Shown in pieces: positions 26,688-36,778 of a DNA stretch of 64,000 bases (position 1 is its first letter; each line of letters opens with the position of its first letter). The DNA comes from Sinorhizobium arboris LMG 14919 (GTDB lineage Bacteria; Pseudomonadota; Alphaproteobacteria; Rhizobiales; Rhizobiaceae): assembly GCF_000427465.1 (NCBI RefSeq), contig NZ_ATYB01000009.1, forward strand, positions 124,001-188,000, given 5' to 3'. A program made the position numbers and the translations under genes. A model generated the notes under the pieces. It saw only the letters and a program-made list of their open reading frames with translations, was not told the origin of the DNA and did no database searches.

Positions 26688-28079
26688 ATGAGCCGTCTCG
26701 TTATTGTTTCCAATCGTGTACCCGTTCCGGACAAGGGTGGCATTGCGCCCGCCGGTGGGCTGGCGGTCGCGCTGAAAGTTGCCCTTGAAGAGCATGGCGG
26801 CATTTGGATGGGCTGGTCGGGACAATCGAGCGGGGAACACGAGCCAAAGCCGCTTTCTCAGTTGCGCCAGGGCAATATCATCTATGCGCTGACGGACCTC
26901 ACGGATACCGATGTAGAAGAGTACTACCGCGGCTTCGCCAACCGCGTTCTCTGGCCGATCTGCCACTACCGGCTTGATCTCGCCGAATACGGTCGCAAGG
27001 AGATGGCCGGGTATTTCCGCGTCAACCGCTTCTTCGCCCACCGGCTTGCGCCGCTGGTCAAACCCGACGACGTCATCTGGGTCCACGACTACCACTTGAT
27101 TCCTCTCGCCGCGGAACTGCGCCTGATGGGTTTGAAAAACCGGATCGGCTTCTTTCTTCACATCCCCTGGCCGCCTGCCGACGTGCTCTTCACGATGCCC
27201 GTCCACGAGGAGATCATGCGCGGCCTGTCGCACTACGATGTCGTCGGCTTTCAGACCGACCACGACCTTGAGAACTTCGCCGGCTGCCTCAGGCGGGAAG
27301 GCATCGGCGATGAACTTGGTGGAGGCCGCTTCAGCGCCTATGGCCGTATCTTCAAGGGCGGCATTTATGCAATCGGCATTGAGACTGCGGCTTTTGCCGA
27401 GTTCGCCAAAGAGGCACTGACCAACAAGACGGTCAGGAAAGCGCGTGAGAGCATCGGACACCGCAGCCTCATCATCGGTGTCGATCGCCTCGATTACTCC
27501 AAAGGAATCACGCAGCGCATCGACGCGTTTGAGCGCTTCATCCTGGCCAATCCGGCCCAGCAGGGGCGTGTGACCTATTTGCAGATCACGCCGAAGTCCC
27601 GTTCCGAAGTGCCCGAATACGAAGCCATGCAGCGCACGGTGGCCGAACAGGCCGGCAGGGTGAACGGCGCGCTGGGCGCAGTCGATTGGGTCCCTATACG
27701 CTACATCAACCGTTCGGTCGGTCGGCCTGTTCTTGCAGGGCTTTACCGGCTCGGCAAAGTTGGCCTCGTGACGCCGCTTCGCGACGGGATGAACCTGGTC
27801 GCGAAGGAATATGTGGCCGCGCAGGACCCGGACGATCCCGGCGTACTGGTGCTTTCGCGCTTTGCCGGAGCCGCCCGCCATCTAAGGGGTGCCCTGCTCG
27901 TCAATCCATATGACATAGAGGGAACCGCAAACGCTATGGCGCGCGCGCTCAGCATGCCGCTGGAAGAGCGGAAGGATCGCTGGAAGACGATGATGGAACA
28001 CCTGCTGAAACACGACGTTTCGCGCTGGTGCCGGGACTTCCTTGATGATCTGACGGCATCACCCGATGAGTCGGGTTAA
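26688..28079 (+). CDS. otsA: Trehalose-6-phosphate synthase
   Basis: This is a 463-residue GT20 glycosyltransferase joining UDP-glucose and glucose-6-phosphate. It begins SRLVIVSNRVPVP and shows GWSG, VWVHDYHLIPLAAELR, IGFFLHIPWPP, GVDRLDYSKGI, and TPLRDGMNLVAKEYVAAQ for the nucleotide-sugar end. The length is normal. The ATG at 26688 follows GAAAGGAACCGGC; an ATG at 26646 would add an unrelated tail. No otsB is adjacent. Trehalose synthesis serves osmotic and desiccation tolerance in rhizobia. Confidence 0.95.
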   Translation: MSRLVIVSNRVPVPDKGGIAPAGGLAVALKVALEEHGGIWMGWSGQSSGEHEPKPLSQLRQGNIIYALTDLTDTDVEEYYRGFANRVLWPICHYRLDLAEYGRKEMAGYFRVNRFFAHRLAPLVKPDDVIWVHDYHLIPLAAELRLMGLKNRIGFFLHIPWPPADVLFTMPVHEEIMRGLSHYDVVGFQTDHDLENFAGCLRREGIGDELGGGRFSAYGRIFKGGIYAIGIETAAFAEFAKEALTNKTVRKARESIGHRSLIIGVDRLDYSKGITQRIDAFERFILANPAQQGRVTYLQITPKSRSEVPEYEAMQRTVAEQAGRVNGALGAVDWVPIRYINRSVGRPVLAGLYRLGKVGLVTPLRDGMNLVAKEYVAAQDPDDPGVLVLSRFAGAARHLRGALLVNPYDIEGTANAMARALSMPLEERKDRWKTMMEHLLKHDVSRWCRDFLDDLTASPDESG

Positions 28080-28140
28080 AGCAGTTCCAGGAAAAGGTCG
28101 CAGCGGTTTTCCGTCCGGATGTGCGCAGCCTCAAAGAGTT

Positions 28141-28171
28141 GGAGCGTTTCAATGAAGCACTGAAACGCTCC
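28141..28171. terminator. Inverted repeat between convergent otsA and the AGCS symporter gene
   Basis: Eleven-base arms GGAGCGTTTCA and TGAAACGCTCC flank a nine-base loop, placed between convergent genes. No T-tract follows on the plus strand, so termination is inferred from position. Confidence 0.5.
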
Positions 28172-28196
28172 ACCATCGCGTCCGCCGCAACAGCCT

Positions 28197-29576
28197 TCAG
28201 CCTCGGCTGTGCGACGCCAGTCCCGCGCCGGCGCGTTCTTCGGCAAAGTAGTCGCGCGTCAGTTGGGCGATGACCGGGGACAGGAGCAGCAACGAGATCA
28301 GGTTGGGAATGGCCATCAGTGCGTTCAAGGTGTCGGCCACCAGCCAGGCAAAGTCGAGGCTGAGCGTGGCACCGAAAAACACCGCGACGGTCCACAGGAT
28401 GCGGAACGGTATCGCGCTCACGGTTCCGATCAGGAATTCCCAGCATTTCTCGGCATAGTAGGCCCAGCCAAGGATCGTTGTGAAGGCGAATAGCGCCAGG
28501 GAGATCGTCACGAGGTAATTCCCGAAGCCGGGCAGCGCCGCTTCGAATGCCGCGGAGCTCAGCACCGCCCCGGTCTCGCCCGAGGTCCAGACGCCCGACA
28601 CCATGATCGCCAGACCCGTCAAAGTGCAGACGATGATCGTGTCGATGAACGTGCCCATCATGCCGATGACGCCGGAGAAAACAGGATTGGTTGTCGAGCC
28701 GGCGGCCTGTGCAATACCTGCAGTACCGAGGCCTGCCTCGTTCGAGAAGATGCCGCGCGCCACCCCCATGCGGATCGCCATCAGCACGGTGGAGCCGAGG
28801 AAACCGCCGGTGGCCGCCGTCGGACTGAATGCCTGGGTGAAGATGGTGGCAATGGCCTGGGGAATATTGCCGGCAAAGATAATCAGGACGACAGCCACGC
28901 AGACGAGATAGAAGATTGCCATGAACGGCACGACCCTCTCGGCCACCGCACCGATTCGCTTGATGCCGCCCAAGATCACCGCACCCGTTAAGACCATGAT
29001 GACGACGCCGCTGATCCAGGTCTCGATGCCGAAGGCGTTCTGGACCGCGCTTGCGATCCCGTTGGCCTGCACCATGTTCCCGATACCGAAGCCCGCCAGT
29101 CCGCCAAAGATGGCAAAGGCGGTGCCCAGCCACTGCCAATTCTTCCCCAGGCCATTCTTGATCGCGAACATCGGGCCGCCGGCGTGTTCGCCTTTGTCGT
29201 CGACTTCGCGGTATTTCACCGCAACGACGACTTCGGCATATTTTGTTGCCATGCCGACGAAGGCCGTAACCCACATCCAGAACAACGCGCCTGGTCCGCC
29301 CACGGCGATTGCGGTTGCGACGCCGGCGATGTTGCCGGTGCCGATGGTCGCCGACAGCGCCGTCATGAGCGCGGCGTAAGGCGTAATCTCGCCTTCGGCG
29401 GCCTTGCCGGGGGTGCGGCTTTTCAGGATCATGCGGAAGCCGTAGGCCACTTTGCGGATTGGCATGAAGCCCAGGCGAAGCTGCAGATACAGACCGGTGC
29501 CGATGATCAGCACAATCATCGGCACGCCCCAAACGACGCCGTTGAGCCAGTTAAAGAATTGGTCAAGTGCTTCCAC
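28197..29576 (-). CDS. Alanine/glycine:cation symporter (AGCS family)
   Basis: This is a 459-residue membrane carrier with about 11 hydrophobic segments and AGCS hallmarks: TALSATIGTGNIAGVATAI, GGPGALFWMWVTAFVGMATK, GGPMFAIKNGLGK and GVARGIFSNEAGLGTAGIAQA. It imports alanine, glycine or a similar small amino acid with sodium or protons. It is convergent with otsA and has no obvious partner gene. A 527-codon open frame on the same strand but in another reading frame is a shadow. Confidence 0.94.
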   Translation of the reverse strand: MEALDQFFNWLNGVVWGVPMIVLIIGTGLYLQLRLGFMPIRKVAYGFRMILKSRTPGKAAEGEITPYAALMTALSATIGTGNIAGVATAIAVGGPGALFWMWVTAFVGMATKYAEVVVAVKYREVDDKGEHAGGPMFAIKNGLGKNWQWLGTAFAIFGGLAGFGIGNMVQANGIASAVQNAFGIETWISGVVIMVLTGAVILGGIKRIGAVAERVVPFMAIFYLVCVAVVLIIFAGNIPQAIATIFTQAFSPTAATGGFLGSTVLMAIRMGVARGIFSNEAGLGTAGIAQAAGSTTNPVFSGVIGMMGTFIDTIIVCTLTGLAIMVSGVWTSGETGAVLSSAAFEAALPGFGNYLVTISLALFAFTTILGWAYYAEKCWEFLIGTVSAIPFRILWTVAVFFGATLSLDFAWLVADTLNALMAIPNLISLLLLSPVIAQLTRDYFAEERAGAGLASHSRG

Positions 29577-29994
29577 GAAACTGCTCTCCTCGCTAGTGCC
29601 CTATCTTTCCGCGATCCTGCGCACGTCGCTGACTTACGTCATCGGCAGATATTTTCAAACCGTCTTGTCCATGGCCACCGGCACGTTCAATTCTTCTCGG
29701 TCGAGGATGGACTAGGGGTGTCTCCCGACGGCGAGCAGCGGTGCCCATCGAGCTAGCCCGTCAGGCGCGACGGCACTCGCCGAGCCTCGGGAGCCGCGAT
29801 CATACATAGAAGTCGGCCCTGGTGAATTTCATAGTGCGAATGCTCCTATTCATGAAATTGATAGTGAGCGGCTTTAAGAATGACCGCGGTGAGGAGAATG
29901 TCCCACTTTCCAACGACATCTTGCCCTTGTATGTTCCCTTTCCGTTCCGACCAGCTGCGGCCGGACCGTCGGAGAGCTCATCGAGGTGAAATGA
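29577..29994. other. 418-base intergenic region with a spaced inverted repeat
   Basis: This stretch separates the divergent AGCS symporter and the helicase. I see no supported gene. AATTTCAT at 29825 and ATGAAATT at 29852 form a spaced inverted repeat with ATAGTG following the first arm and ATAGTGAG near the second, in a locally AT-richer patch. Promoters for both genes should lie here. Confidence 0.5.
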
Positions 29995-32064
29995 ATGGCG
30001 ACAGCGGCCCATCTGGAGAAACTGAACGAGAGACAGCGCTGCGCCGTTGAATATGGTGTCGGAGCAGGAGAAAGCACCCAGGCGGGCCCGCTGTTGATCA
30101 TCGCAGGCGCGGGCTCGGGGAAGACCAACACCTTGGCCCATCGCGTTGCTCATCTCGTCGTCAACGGAGCCGATCCCCGCCGCATTCTCCTCATGACCTT
30201 CTCGCGCAGGGCAGCCGCTGAAATGTCGCGCCGCGTCGCGCGGATCTGCGCGCAGGTGCTCGGCCCCAGTTCCGGCCAAATGACCGACGCCCTTTCGTGG
30301 GCGGGAACCTTTCACGGCATCGGGGCGCGGCTGCTCCGGATTTATGCCGAACAGATCGGGCTGGATCCGGAGTTCACCATCCACGACCGCGAGGACAGCG
30401 CCGACCTGATCAATCTCGTGCGGCACGAGCTCGGCTTATCGAAGATGGAAAGCCGGTTTCCGACCAAGGCCACCTGTCTGGCGATCTATTCGCGGGCAGT
30501 AAACGCGGAAATGCCGCTGAACGAAGTGCTCCGCAACTGGTACCCTTGGGCGTCTGGCTGGGAACAGCAGTTGAAGGAGCTGTTTGCCGGATATGTCGAC
30601 GCCAAGCAGGCCCAGAACGTCCTCGACTACGACGACCTCCTTCTCTACTGGGCGCAGATGGTCAGCGATCCCTGCCTGGCCGACGATGTCGGCAACCGGT
30701 TCGACTATGTCCTCGTCGACGAATATCAGGATACGAACAAGCTCCAATCTTCGGTGCTGCTGGCGCTGAAGCCGGGCGGGCATGGCCTGACGGTCGTCGG
30801 CGACGACGCCCAATCGATCTATTCGTTTCGGGCAGCGACGGTCCGCAACATTCTCGACTTTCCGAAGCAATTCTCGCCGGCGGCCGAGATCATCACGCTC
30901 GACCGCAACTACCGCTCGACGCAGCCGATCCTCGCGGCCGCCAACGCAGTCATCGACCTGGCGCGGGAGCGCTTCACTAAAAATCTCTGGACGGACCGGG
31001 AGTCGGCGGAACGTCCTAAGCTGCTGACAGTGAAGGACGAGGCGGATCAGGCGAGCTGCATCGTCGAGCAGGTGCTTGCCAACCGTGAATCCGGGTTGCT
31101 CCTGAAGCAGCAGGCCGTCCTGTTCCGCACTTCGAGCCACAGCGGCCCGCTTGAGGTGGAACTGACCCGCCGCAACATCCCCTTCGTTAAGTTCGGAGGT
31201 CTGAAGTTCCTCGACAGTGCCCATGTCAAGGACATGCTGGCCGTGCTGCGCTTTGCGCAGAACCCACGTGACCGGGTCGCGGGCTTCCGGCTCCTGCAGA
31301 TGTTGCCGGGCATCGGTCCGCAGACCGCGGGCAAGATCCTGGACACGATCGCGGCCGACCCCGAGCCGTTGATGGCGCTTGGCGAAATCCCGGCTCCGCC
31401 CAAGAGCGGCGCGGACTGGCCGTCCCTTGTCGAGCTGCTGCAGGCCCTGCGCAAACCTGCCTCCGGCTGGCCGACCGAAATCGAGATGGCACGAATGTGG
31501 TATGAGCCGCATCTCGAACGAATACACGAGGACTGCGAGACCCGCCGGGCCGACCTGGTGCAGCTCGAGCAGATCGCCGCCGGATATCCGAGCCGCGAGC
31601 GCTTCCTTACGGAGCTGACGCTCGATCCGCCGGACGCGACGAGCGATCAGGCCGGCGTGCCTTTACTCGACGAGGATTATTTAATCCTGTCGACGATCCA
31701 TTCTGCCAAGGGCCAGGAATGGCGGTCCGTATTCATGCTCAACGTCGTCGACGGCTGCATTCCGTCGGACCTGGCCGCGGGCACGAGCCAGGACCTGGAA
31801 GAGGAGCGGCGGCTTCTCTATGTCGGTATGACGCGCGCCAAGGACAGCCTGACGCTGATCGTGCCGCAGCGCTTTTTCACCGGCGGTCAGCACGCGCAGG
31901 GGGACCGACATGTCTACGCAAGCCGCACGCGCTTTATTCCCGCGACCTTGCTTCAGTTCTTCGAGAGTGGAACCTGGCCCCTCGTGAGCCCCAATGCCTC
32001 CGAGCGCAGCGCCAGGCAAATCCGCATCGATGTCGCAGCACGGATGCGAACCATGTGGCGGTAG
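29995..32064 (+). CDS. UvrD/Rep-like ATP-dependent DNA helicase
   Basis: This is a 689-residue superfamily 1A helicase. Walker A GAGSGKT is at residues 38-44, motif Ia in RILLMTFSRRAAAEMSRR, motif II in YVLVDEYQDTN, motif III in VVGDDAQSIYSFRAA, motif IV in ITLDRNYRSTQPIL, and motifs V/VI in LSTIHSAKGQEW and RRLLYVGMTRAKDSL. UvrD/PcrA of this size unwind DNA 3' to 5' in repair or replication restart. The ATG at 29995 follows GAGGTGAA. It stands alone with no nuclease or defence partner, so it is a UvrD paralog and not an AddA or defence-island enzyme. Confidence 0.92.
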   Translation: MATAAHLEKLNERQRCAVEYGVGAGESTQAGPLLIIAGAGSGKTNTLAHRVAHLVVNGADPRRILLMTFSRRAAAEMSRRVARICAQVLGPSSGQMTDALSWAGTFHGIGARLLRIYAEQIGLDPEFTIHDREDSADLINLVRHELGLSKMESRFPTKATCLAIYSRAVNAEMPLNEVLRNWYPWASGWEQQLKELFAGYVDAKQAQNVLDYDDLLLYWAQMVSDPCLADDVGNRFDYVLVDEYQDTNKLQSSVLLALKPGGHGLTVVGDDAQSIYSFRAATVRNILDFPKQFSPAAEIITLDRNYRSTQPILAAANAVIDLARERFTKNLWTDRESAERPKLLTVKDEADQASCIVEQVLANRESGLLLKQQAVLFRTSSHSGPLEVELTRRNIPFVKFGGLKFLDSAHVKDMLAVLRFAQNPRDRVAGFRLLQMLPGIGPQTAGKILDTIAADPEPLMALGEIPAPPKSGADWPSLVELLQALRKPASGWPTEIEMARMWYEPHLERIHEDCETRRADLVQLEQIAAGYPSRERFLTELTLDPPDATSDQAGVPLLDEDYLILSTIHSAKGQEWRSVFMLNVVDGCIPSDLAAGTSQDLEEERRLLYVGMTRAKDSLTLIVPQRFFTGGQHAQGDRHVYASRTRFIPATLLQFFESGTWPLVSPNASERSARQIRIDVAARMRTMWR

Positions 32065-32102
32065 AATTCGGCGCTGTGCCCAGTCGTTCGCGCTCATGAC
32101 CT

Positions 32103-32993
32103 TCAGCTCGCCAGAACCAGCCCCCCGTAACGGCTGATTTCGTTCTGGATTTCACCGACGAGCGTATCGAGCGCGGGATTTCGCGCCTTTCGCGCGCGGC
32201 GCGCGACATAGGCCAAGCCGGGGGGTGAGGGCAGGTGGGTGGTGACGATCTGCATCCCGGGGCGCAGATGGCGCTCGCTCAGAAGTGCTACACCCATGGC
32301 CGAAGTGACCGCCGCAACGATTCCGGCAGCGCTTGCACATTCAAACACGGTTTCAAGATTCACGCCGCCGTCCTGTCCGATGTCGAGCGCCCACCTTCTA
32401 TAGAAACACTCGTCGTCGAAGGACAGGAAGGGAATCGCGCCGTTCTGCGGCAACGTCAGTTCCGGGTGCTTGACCCAGTGAAGCTCCTCCCGGAACAGGA
32501 CAACATCGGTCGGGCGGACTTCATGAGCGAAAACCTGCAAGATCGCGGCGTCCAGTTCCCCGCGTTCGAGCATCGCCCGCAGGACCAGACTCATGCGGAC
32601 CTTGGTACGGACGGAGACATGCGGATGCAGGCGGCGAAACCTCCCCAATATGCGTGCAAGATCGCTGCAGGCCGTATCTTCCGTCAAGCCGAGAGCGATG
32701 CGCCCCGCAAGCGACGTTTTCGACAGACTGAGAAGCGCCTCGTCGTGCAGGCCGAGGATTCGGCCGGCGTAATGCAGCAAATCCTCTCCGGCTGCGGTGA
32801 ACATCGCTCCGCCTGGCTTGCGGCCGAGCAGGTCGCAACCGAGGCTCGTCTCAAGCCGCTTAATCTTGTGGCTGACTGCGGATTGCGACAGCCCCAAGGC
32901 TTCCGCCGCGCGCGTGATCCCGCCGTGATGGCGGACCGCCCAGAGGGCGCGCAGTGCGTCGATTTCTAAACGCCGGCTGTTGAACTCGATCAT
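32103..32993 (-). CDS. LysR-family transcriptional regulator
   Basis: This is a 296-residue LysR protein with HTH GITRAAEALGLSQSAVSHKI (about residues 25-44) and a C-terminal effector domain. It is divergent from an EamA-family exporter at 33171, and the shared 177-base gap is the probable control region. LysR/EamA divergent pairs are common, with the regulator controlling the exporter. Confidence 0.93.
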   Translation of the reverse strand: MIEFNSRRLEIDALRALWAVRHHGGITRAAEALGLSQSAVSHKIKRLETSLGCDLLGRKPGGAMFTAAGEDLLHYAGRILGLHDEALLSLSKTSLAGRIALGLTEDTACSDLARILGRFRRLHPHVSVRTKVRMSLVLRAMLERGELDAAILQVFAHEVRPTDVVLFREELHWVKHPELTLPQNGAIPFLSFDDECFYRRWALDIGQDGGVNLETVFECASAAGIVAAVTSAMGVALLSERHLRPGMQIVTTHLPSPPGLAYVARRARKARNPALDTLVGEIQNEISRYGGLVLAS

Positions 32994-33170
32994 GCGGCCC
33001 TGACCCCCTGATGATGCGTTTCGGCCAAACTATGCGGCTTCAGACAAGATTTAGCAAAAGATCATTACTGTGCCGGCTCGATTGTCATGTCGTGATCGAA
33101 ATTTGTCATGTGCAACCGAGTTTTTCGTTGCCTATGGCTGAGCGGCGAGCAATCCGCAACCGAGAGCCTC

Positions 33171-34067
33171 ATGACACACCAACCCGTATCGGTGCCCGCA
33201 CCGAATCCGTGCCGTTTTCTCTGGCCCCTGATGGCCACACTCCTGGTAATCGGCTGGAGTTCCGGCTTCGTCGGCATCCGCTATGCCAGCGAAGAGGCCT
33301 CCGTCGTGCTGGTTCTTTTCTGGCGCACGCTTCTGTCGGGCTTGATCCTGCTGCCCTTCGCCTTGGCTATCGGGCCCCGGATGCGGTTGCGCGGAGTGCT
33401 GGAGCAGATGCTCTTCGGCGTGATGTCGGTTTTTCTGTATCTGGGTGGCTTCGCACTTGCCATCGAGCAGCGGGTCCCGACGGGATTGGTCGCACTGATC
33501 TCGGACCTCTTGCCGTTGGCGATCGCGGCCTTGTCGCAGCCCGTATTGGGCGAGCGACTGAGCGCGCGACAATGGCTGGGAACGGCGATCGCGGTCGCCG
33601 GCGTACTCGTCGTGTCGTTCGACAGCCTCAGCTTCGGTGCCGCGCCGTCGTGGGCCTATGGATTGACGGTGGGTTCGATGCTGGTTTTCGCGCTCGCGTC
33701 GGTGATGCACAAGCGGCGGCGGATCCTGCACATGCCTGTTCACCAGAGTCTCTGCGTCCATACCCTTACCGGCGCGGCCTTGTTCGGCGTCTGCGCCATC
33801 ATGCAGGGCAACCTGACCCCGCCGATGACGCGCGAGTTCGCCGTGGGAATGGTGTGGCTGGTGCTGGTTGCGACCTTTGCCGCCTATTCGGTCTACTATA
33901 CCAGCCTGCGTCTCTTCCCGGTGGCGCAGGTCAGCGCAGCGATCTATCTCAGCCCACCTGTCACCATGCTATGGGCATGGGCGCTGTTTTCCGAACCGTT
34001 GACCGCGGCGATGTTCATCGGGCTGGCGGTGACGCTGGTGGGCGTCTGGATGACCTCGCGCGGGTGA
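33171..34067 (+). CDS. EamA/DMT-family membrane transporter
   Basis: This is a 298-residue protein with about ten hydrophobic segments in two EamA halves (SSGFVGIRYASEEASVVLVL in the first; YYTSLRLFPVAQVSAAIYLS and WALFSEPLTAAMFIGLAVTL in the second). DMT-family proteins export amino acids or metabolites. The ATG at 33171 is preferred because the 21 residues before it look unlike a membrane-protein N-terminus; the ribosome-binding site is weak. It is probably regulated by the divergent LysR gene. Confidence 0.9.
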   Translation: MTHQPVSVPAPNPCRFLWPLMATLLVIGWSSGFVGIRYASEEASVVLVLFWRTLLSGLILLPFALAIGPRMRLRGVLEQMLFGVMSVFLYLGGFALAIEQRVPTGLVALISDLLPLAIAALSQPVLGERLSARQWLGTAIAVAGVLVVSFDSLSFGAAPSWAYGLTVGSMLVFALASVMHKRRRILHMPVHQSLCVHTLTGAALFGVCAIMQGNLTPPMTREFAVGMVWLVLVATFAAYSVYYTSLRLFPVAQVSAAIYLSPPVTMLWAWALFSEPLTAAMFIGLAVTLVGVWMTSRG

Positions 34068-34309
34068 GAGCGCTGGAATTCCGCGCCACGGCCTTCGGCT
34101 CGTCCCACCCAGGAGTGAGCGGCGCACCGGCTACGGTGAAGCACAACAAGGTTGATCTTGTGCAAGCCGCCCGCCGGATGTGGCCAATGGAGCCGGCTCA
34201 AGTTTGCGGCCGAGTATGCTTCAGCGGAGTAATAAAGGCACGAGTGCGATCTCGCCCGCCGATGATGAGCGCGGCGAGTCCGGCCAGCCGCGCCCTCTGT
34301 CGCAGACCC

Positions 34310-36019
34310 TCAGAGCCGTTCGAGGCGAAGCATCGAGGCGTTGCCTACCCACGCGTCGCGCCATCGGCGGGTCGCCGTTTCGACCATGGCCTCGTTGCCG
34401 CGTGCACGATAGACCTCGCTCAGCCCGAACAATGCCCAACCATTGTTCGGAGCGAGATCGAGGCTTTCGAGAAAGGCGTTCTCCGCACCATCGAGATCGC
34501 CGACGCGAAGCAGCGCCGCCCCGAGCGACTGCCCGACCGGATAATACCAATGGCGCGGCTCCATATAGGAGAGGCGATCCTCCACTTTCTTGGCCTGTGC
34601 GAAAGCGCGAACGGCAGCCGGCCAATCATCCCCCGCTTGGGCGATCCGCGCCGTGAGAACGTGCCCGGCTATTTCAAGCACGTCACCTGCGGGCATTCCG
34701 CCGGCTTCCAAGCCGCTCAGGTCGGACGAGCGGGCGATCTCGGCAACCGCCGTTCTTTCGACCCGTGCAGCTTCAAGATCGCCGCGCGCAGCCTGGGCTA
34801 CGCCGCGCATATAATGCCAGGCCGCGTCGACAAACGGGAAGGCGCCTGTGGGGCGCGGCATCGCAAGGATCGTTTCAGGATCGCTGAACTGGGTATGCGC
34901 GAAGAGGGGCGCGGCCTTGATCGGCTGGACAAAAGCAGGTGCGGTGCGCGCGAGCTCGTCCGAAATCACCCCGGAGAGCTTCTGCGCCGCCTGGATTGCT
35001 GTCGGTCCGTCGCCAGCCATTTGCGCCGAAACCAGCAGGAAGTGGATATTGTGCGGATAATAGCCGCCCGCATAGAGCCCCTCAGGCGCCACGGCTTGAA
35101 AGAAAGCCTCATCCATTGCGACTGCCCGGCGGTTGACCGCAAGCGAATCCGCATAGCGTCCGACACGGTAGTAGATGTGAGAGGGCATGTGAGTGAGATG
35201 GCCGGCATCGATTACCATCTTTGCGAGGCGATCGGCGTAGGGCTCTGCACGCTCGGGCGTGGCCGAGGCCTCGACGGCATGAATGTAGAGATGAATGGCG
35301 CCGACATGATCCGGATTGCGCGCCAGCACCCGCTCAAGCGTCGAGACGATCTCCGTCGTTTTCCCCTTCGGTCTTGTACCGTCACCGGTCCAGTAGTCCC
35401 AAGGGTTGAGATCCATCAAGGCCTCCGCATAAAGAACGGCAATATCGTCGTCGTCCGGAAACCTGCCAGCGACCTCCGCCATGGCATCTGCATAGGCCTG
35501 GTCAAGAACCGTACGGTCGGTATCCGCAGCATAGCGGTGCGCCAGAGCGGCGATCAACGCCTGCTCACGCGGAGACGCGTTGGGCGCAAAGGCCACGGCC
35601 TTTGCCACCGCGGCCATTGCGGCAGCATTTGCGTCTGGATCCATCGGAGCATTGATGTTGGGGCCGAGCACGAGCGCCTCGCCCCAGAAACAAATCGCGC
35701 AAGACGGATCGAGTTTCTGTGCTTGCCTGAAGTTGCGTGCAGCCTCGGCATGGTTGAACCCGAAACTCAGCATCATCGCCTGATCTATATGAGCCTGCGC
35801 TTCGTCGCTCGCTGTCGAGGCGGCGGAGCGATGACCGGCCAGACTTGGCCACAGAGGAACTTGTTCGCCGCGGATAACTGGCGCCGGAAGCTGGTTGCCG
35901 CCGAACTGTTTCAGTTCGGTGCTCTTGGCCAGGTGGTGCTTCTCGTCATGGGCAAGCGCGGGTGCGACGGCGATCAGGATCGCTGCGGACAGGGCGCTGG
36001 AGAGCAGATGCGTTTTCAT
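34310..36019 (-). CDS. Secreted tetratricopeptide-repeat protein
   Basis: This is a 569-residue protein with a signal peptide cut near residue 24 (LIAVAPALA), then a His-rich start (HDEKHHLAK), TPR-like helices (SFGFNHAEAARNFRQAQKLD; GDLDGAENAFLESLDLAPNN) and a conserved CAICFWGEAL motif with two Cys three apart. Proteins of this type are widespread in Proteobacteria as uncharacterised TPR proteins. The ATG at 36019 lies behind AGATGAGAACGACC; an ATG at 36031 is also possible. A 1,044-codon open frame on the other strand (33011-36145) is an antisense artefact. Function unknown. Confidence 0.88.
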   Translation of the reverse strand: MKTHLLSSALSAAILIAVAPALAHDEKHHLAKSTELKQFGGNQLPAPVIRGEQVPLWPSLAGHRSAASTASDEAQAHIDQAMMLSFGFNHAEAARNFRQAQKLDPSCAICFWGEALVLGPNINAPMDPDANAAAMAAVAKAVAFAPNASPREQALIAALAHRYAADTDRTVLDQAYADAMAEVAGRFPDDDDIAVLYAEALMDLNPWDYWTGDGTRPKGKTTEIVSTLERVLARNPDHVGAIHLYIHAVEASATPERAEPYADRLAKMVIDAGHLTHMPSHIYYRVGRYADSLAVNRRAVAMDEAFFQAVAPEGLYAGGYYPHNIHFLLVSAQMAGDGPTAIQAAQKLSGVISDELARTAPAFVQPIKAAPLFAHTQFSDPETILAMPRPTGAFPFVDAAWHYMRGVAQAARGDLEAARVERTAVAEIARSSDLSGLEAGGMPAGDVLEIAGHVLTARIAQAGDDWPAAVRAFAQAKKVEDRLSYMEPRHWYYPVGQSLGAALLRVGDLDGAENAFLESLDLAPNNGWALFGLSEVYRARGNEAMVETATRRWRDAWVGNASMLRLERL

Positions 36020-36027
36020 GGTCGTTC

Positions 36028-36297
36028 TCATCTGTTTCGATCGGAGGCTAGCGTTTCGGTCGTTTCACGCGCCTTTGCGCCTCGTCCGGAACAGACGAGG
36101 TGGTCAACTTCGAAACGCGTCACGCCGATGTCCTTAAGGATGTAATCCGGCAACTCGTGCAGGGCGCAGCCGCGTGCACGACTGATCCGCCTCCGACGGC
36201 GGATTGTCTCGGCAACTCGTGCAGCGTAGCTTAAGAAGGCTGGGCTTCGCGCCGCTGCAAGGAAGGCCGATGGGTTGATGTTGAAGGTCATAGACAT
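36028..36297 (-). CDS. DUF1127 (YjiS-like) small protein
   Basis: This is an 89-residue protein whose C-terminus, ALHELPDYILKDIGVTRFEV, is the DUF1127 signature (L-x-DIG-x-R), preceded by an Arg-rich stretch. Rhizobial DUF1127 proteins have been linked to RNA turnover and phosphate or stress physiology. The ATG at 36297 follows GAGAAGGGAAGCACC, so the longer 153-codon frame is not used. It lies eight bases upstream of the TPR gene, perhaps in one transcript. Confidence 0.85.
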   Translation of the reverse strand: MSMTFNINPSAFLAAARSPAFLSYAARVAETIRRRRRISRARGCALHELPDYILKDIGVTRFEVDHLVCSGRGAKARETTETLASDRNR

Positions 36298-36778
36298 GGT
36301 GCTTCCCTTCTCGGTCTGAGTATCCAGCAGCCGGTTGAGTCTCGCCAATGCGGCCGTGGGAGACGACCGCCGAGTCACTCCTGATGCGACGGCTACGGTT
36401 CGTTCAGCCCTCATGTGCAGTCGATACACCCCTATAAATACATGGGTCGCGCCGCTGCGGCAGTTCCTTAAGTAACTGGGCGCAGCCATGGCGCGCTCCG
36501 CCTCGCGGCATGGTTCCAGGGCGGATTGGACGGCCCGGCAAAGCGCTTGAAATTCCGCAAGGCGGCGCCAGGCTCCCTGTCACCCAGGGATGCATCGCCG
36601 TCCTCGTTCGGGCGGGCAATGAACTGTCCTGCCGTCCGGACAAATTGGCTGCGGCGCTCACAAGCATGTGCTAATTCTCGCCACCGCTGACCAGATAGAG
36701 TATTCTCACCTCACGGCGACGGCCTTGTATTCAGTGCGCTCACCGGGAGCTTGGCGGGGGTGCAGCGGGGGGTGCAAA
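36298..36778. other. Intergenic region between DUF1127 and the GAF kinase gene
   Basis: This 481-base divergent region must hold promoters for both directions. I see an A/T-rich patch around 36425-36445, near the expected DUF1127 promoter, but no convincing gene or conserved motif. Confidence 0.5.

Noticed and set aside
26680..26703. GGAAC-N15-CGTT, like a general-stress EcfG promoter, at otsA
   Set aside because: It overlaps the ribosome-binding site and start of otsA, and the spacing is one base short of the usual 16-17, so it cannot drive this gene.
27949..29532. Minus-strand frame of 527 codons
   Set aside because: It is in another frame of the AGCS symporter gene, with no family features.
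29995..32064. Helicase as part of a defence system
   Set aside because: It has all UvrD motifs and no nuclease, methyltransferase or other defence gene beside it; a repair paralog is simpler.
33011..36145. Plus-strand open frame of 1,044 codons
   Set aside because: It runs antisense through the EamA region and the TPR gene, has an Arg/His-rich composition typical of shadow frames in GC-rich DNA, and shows no domain.
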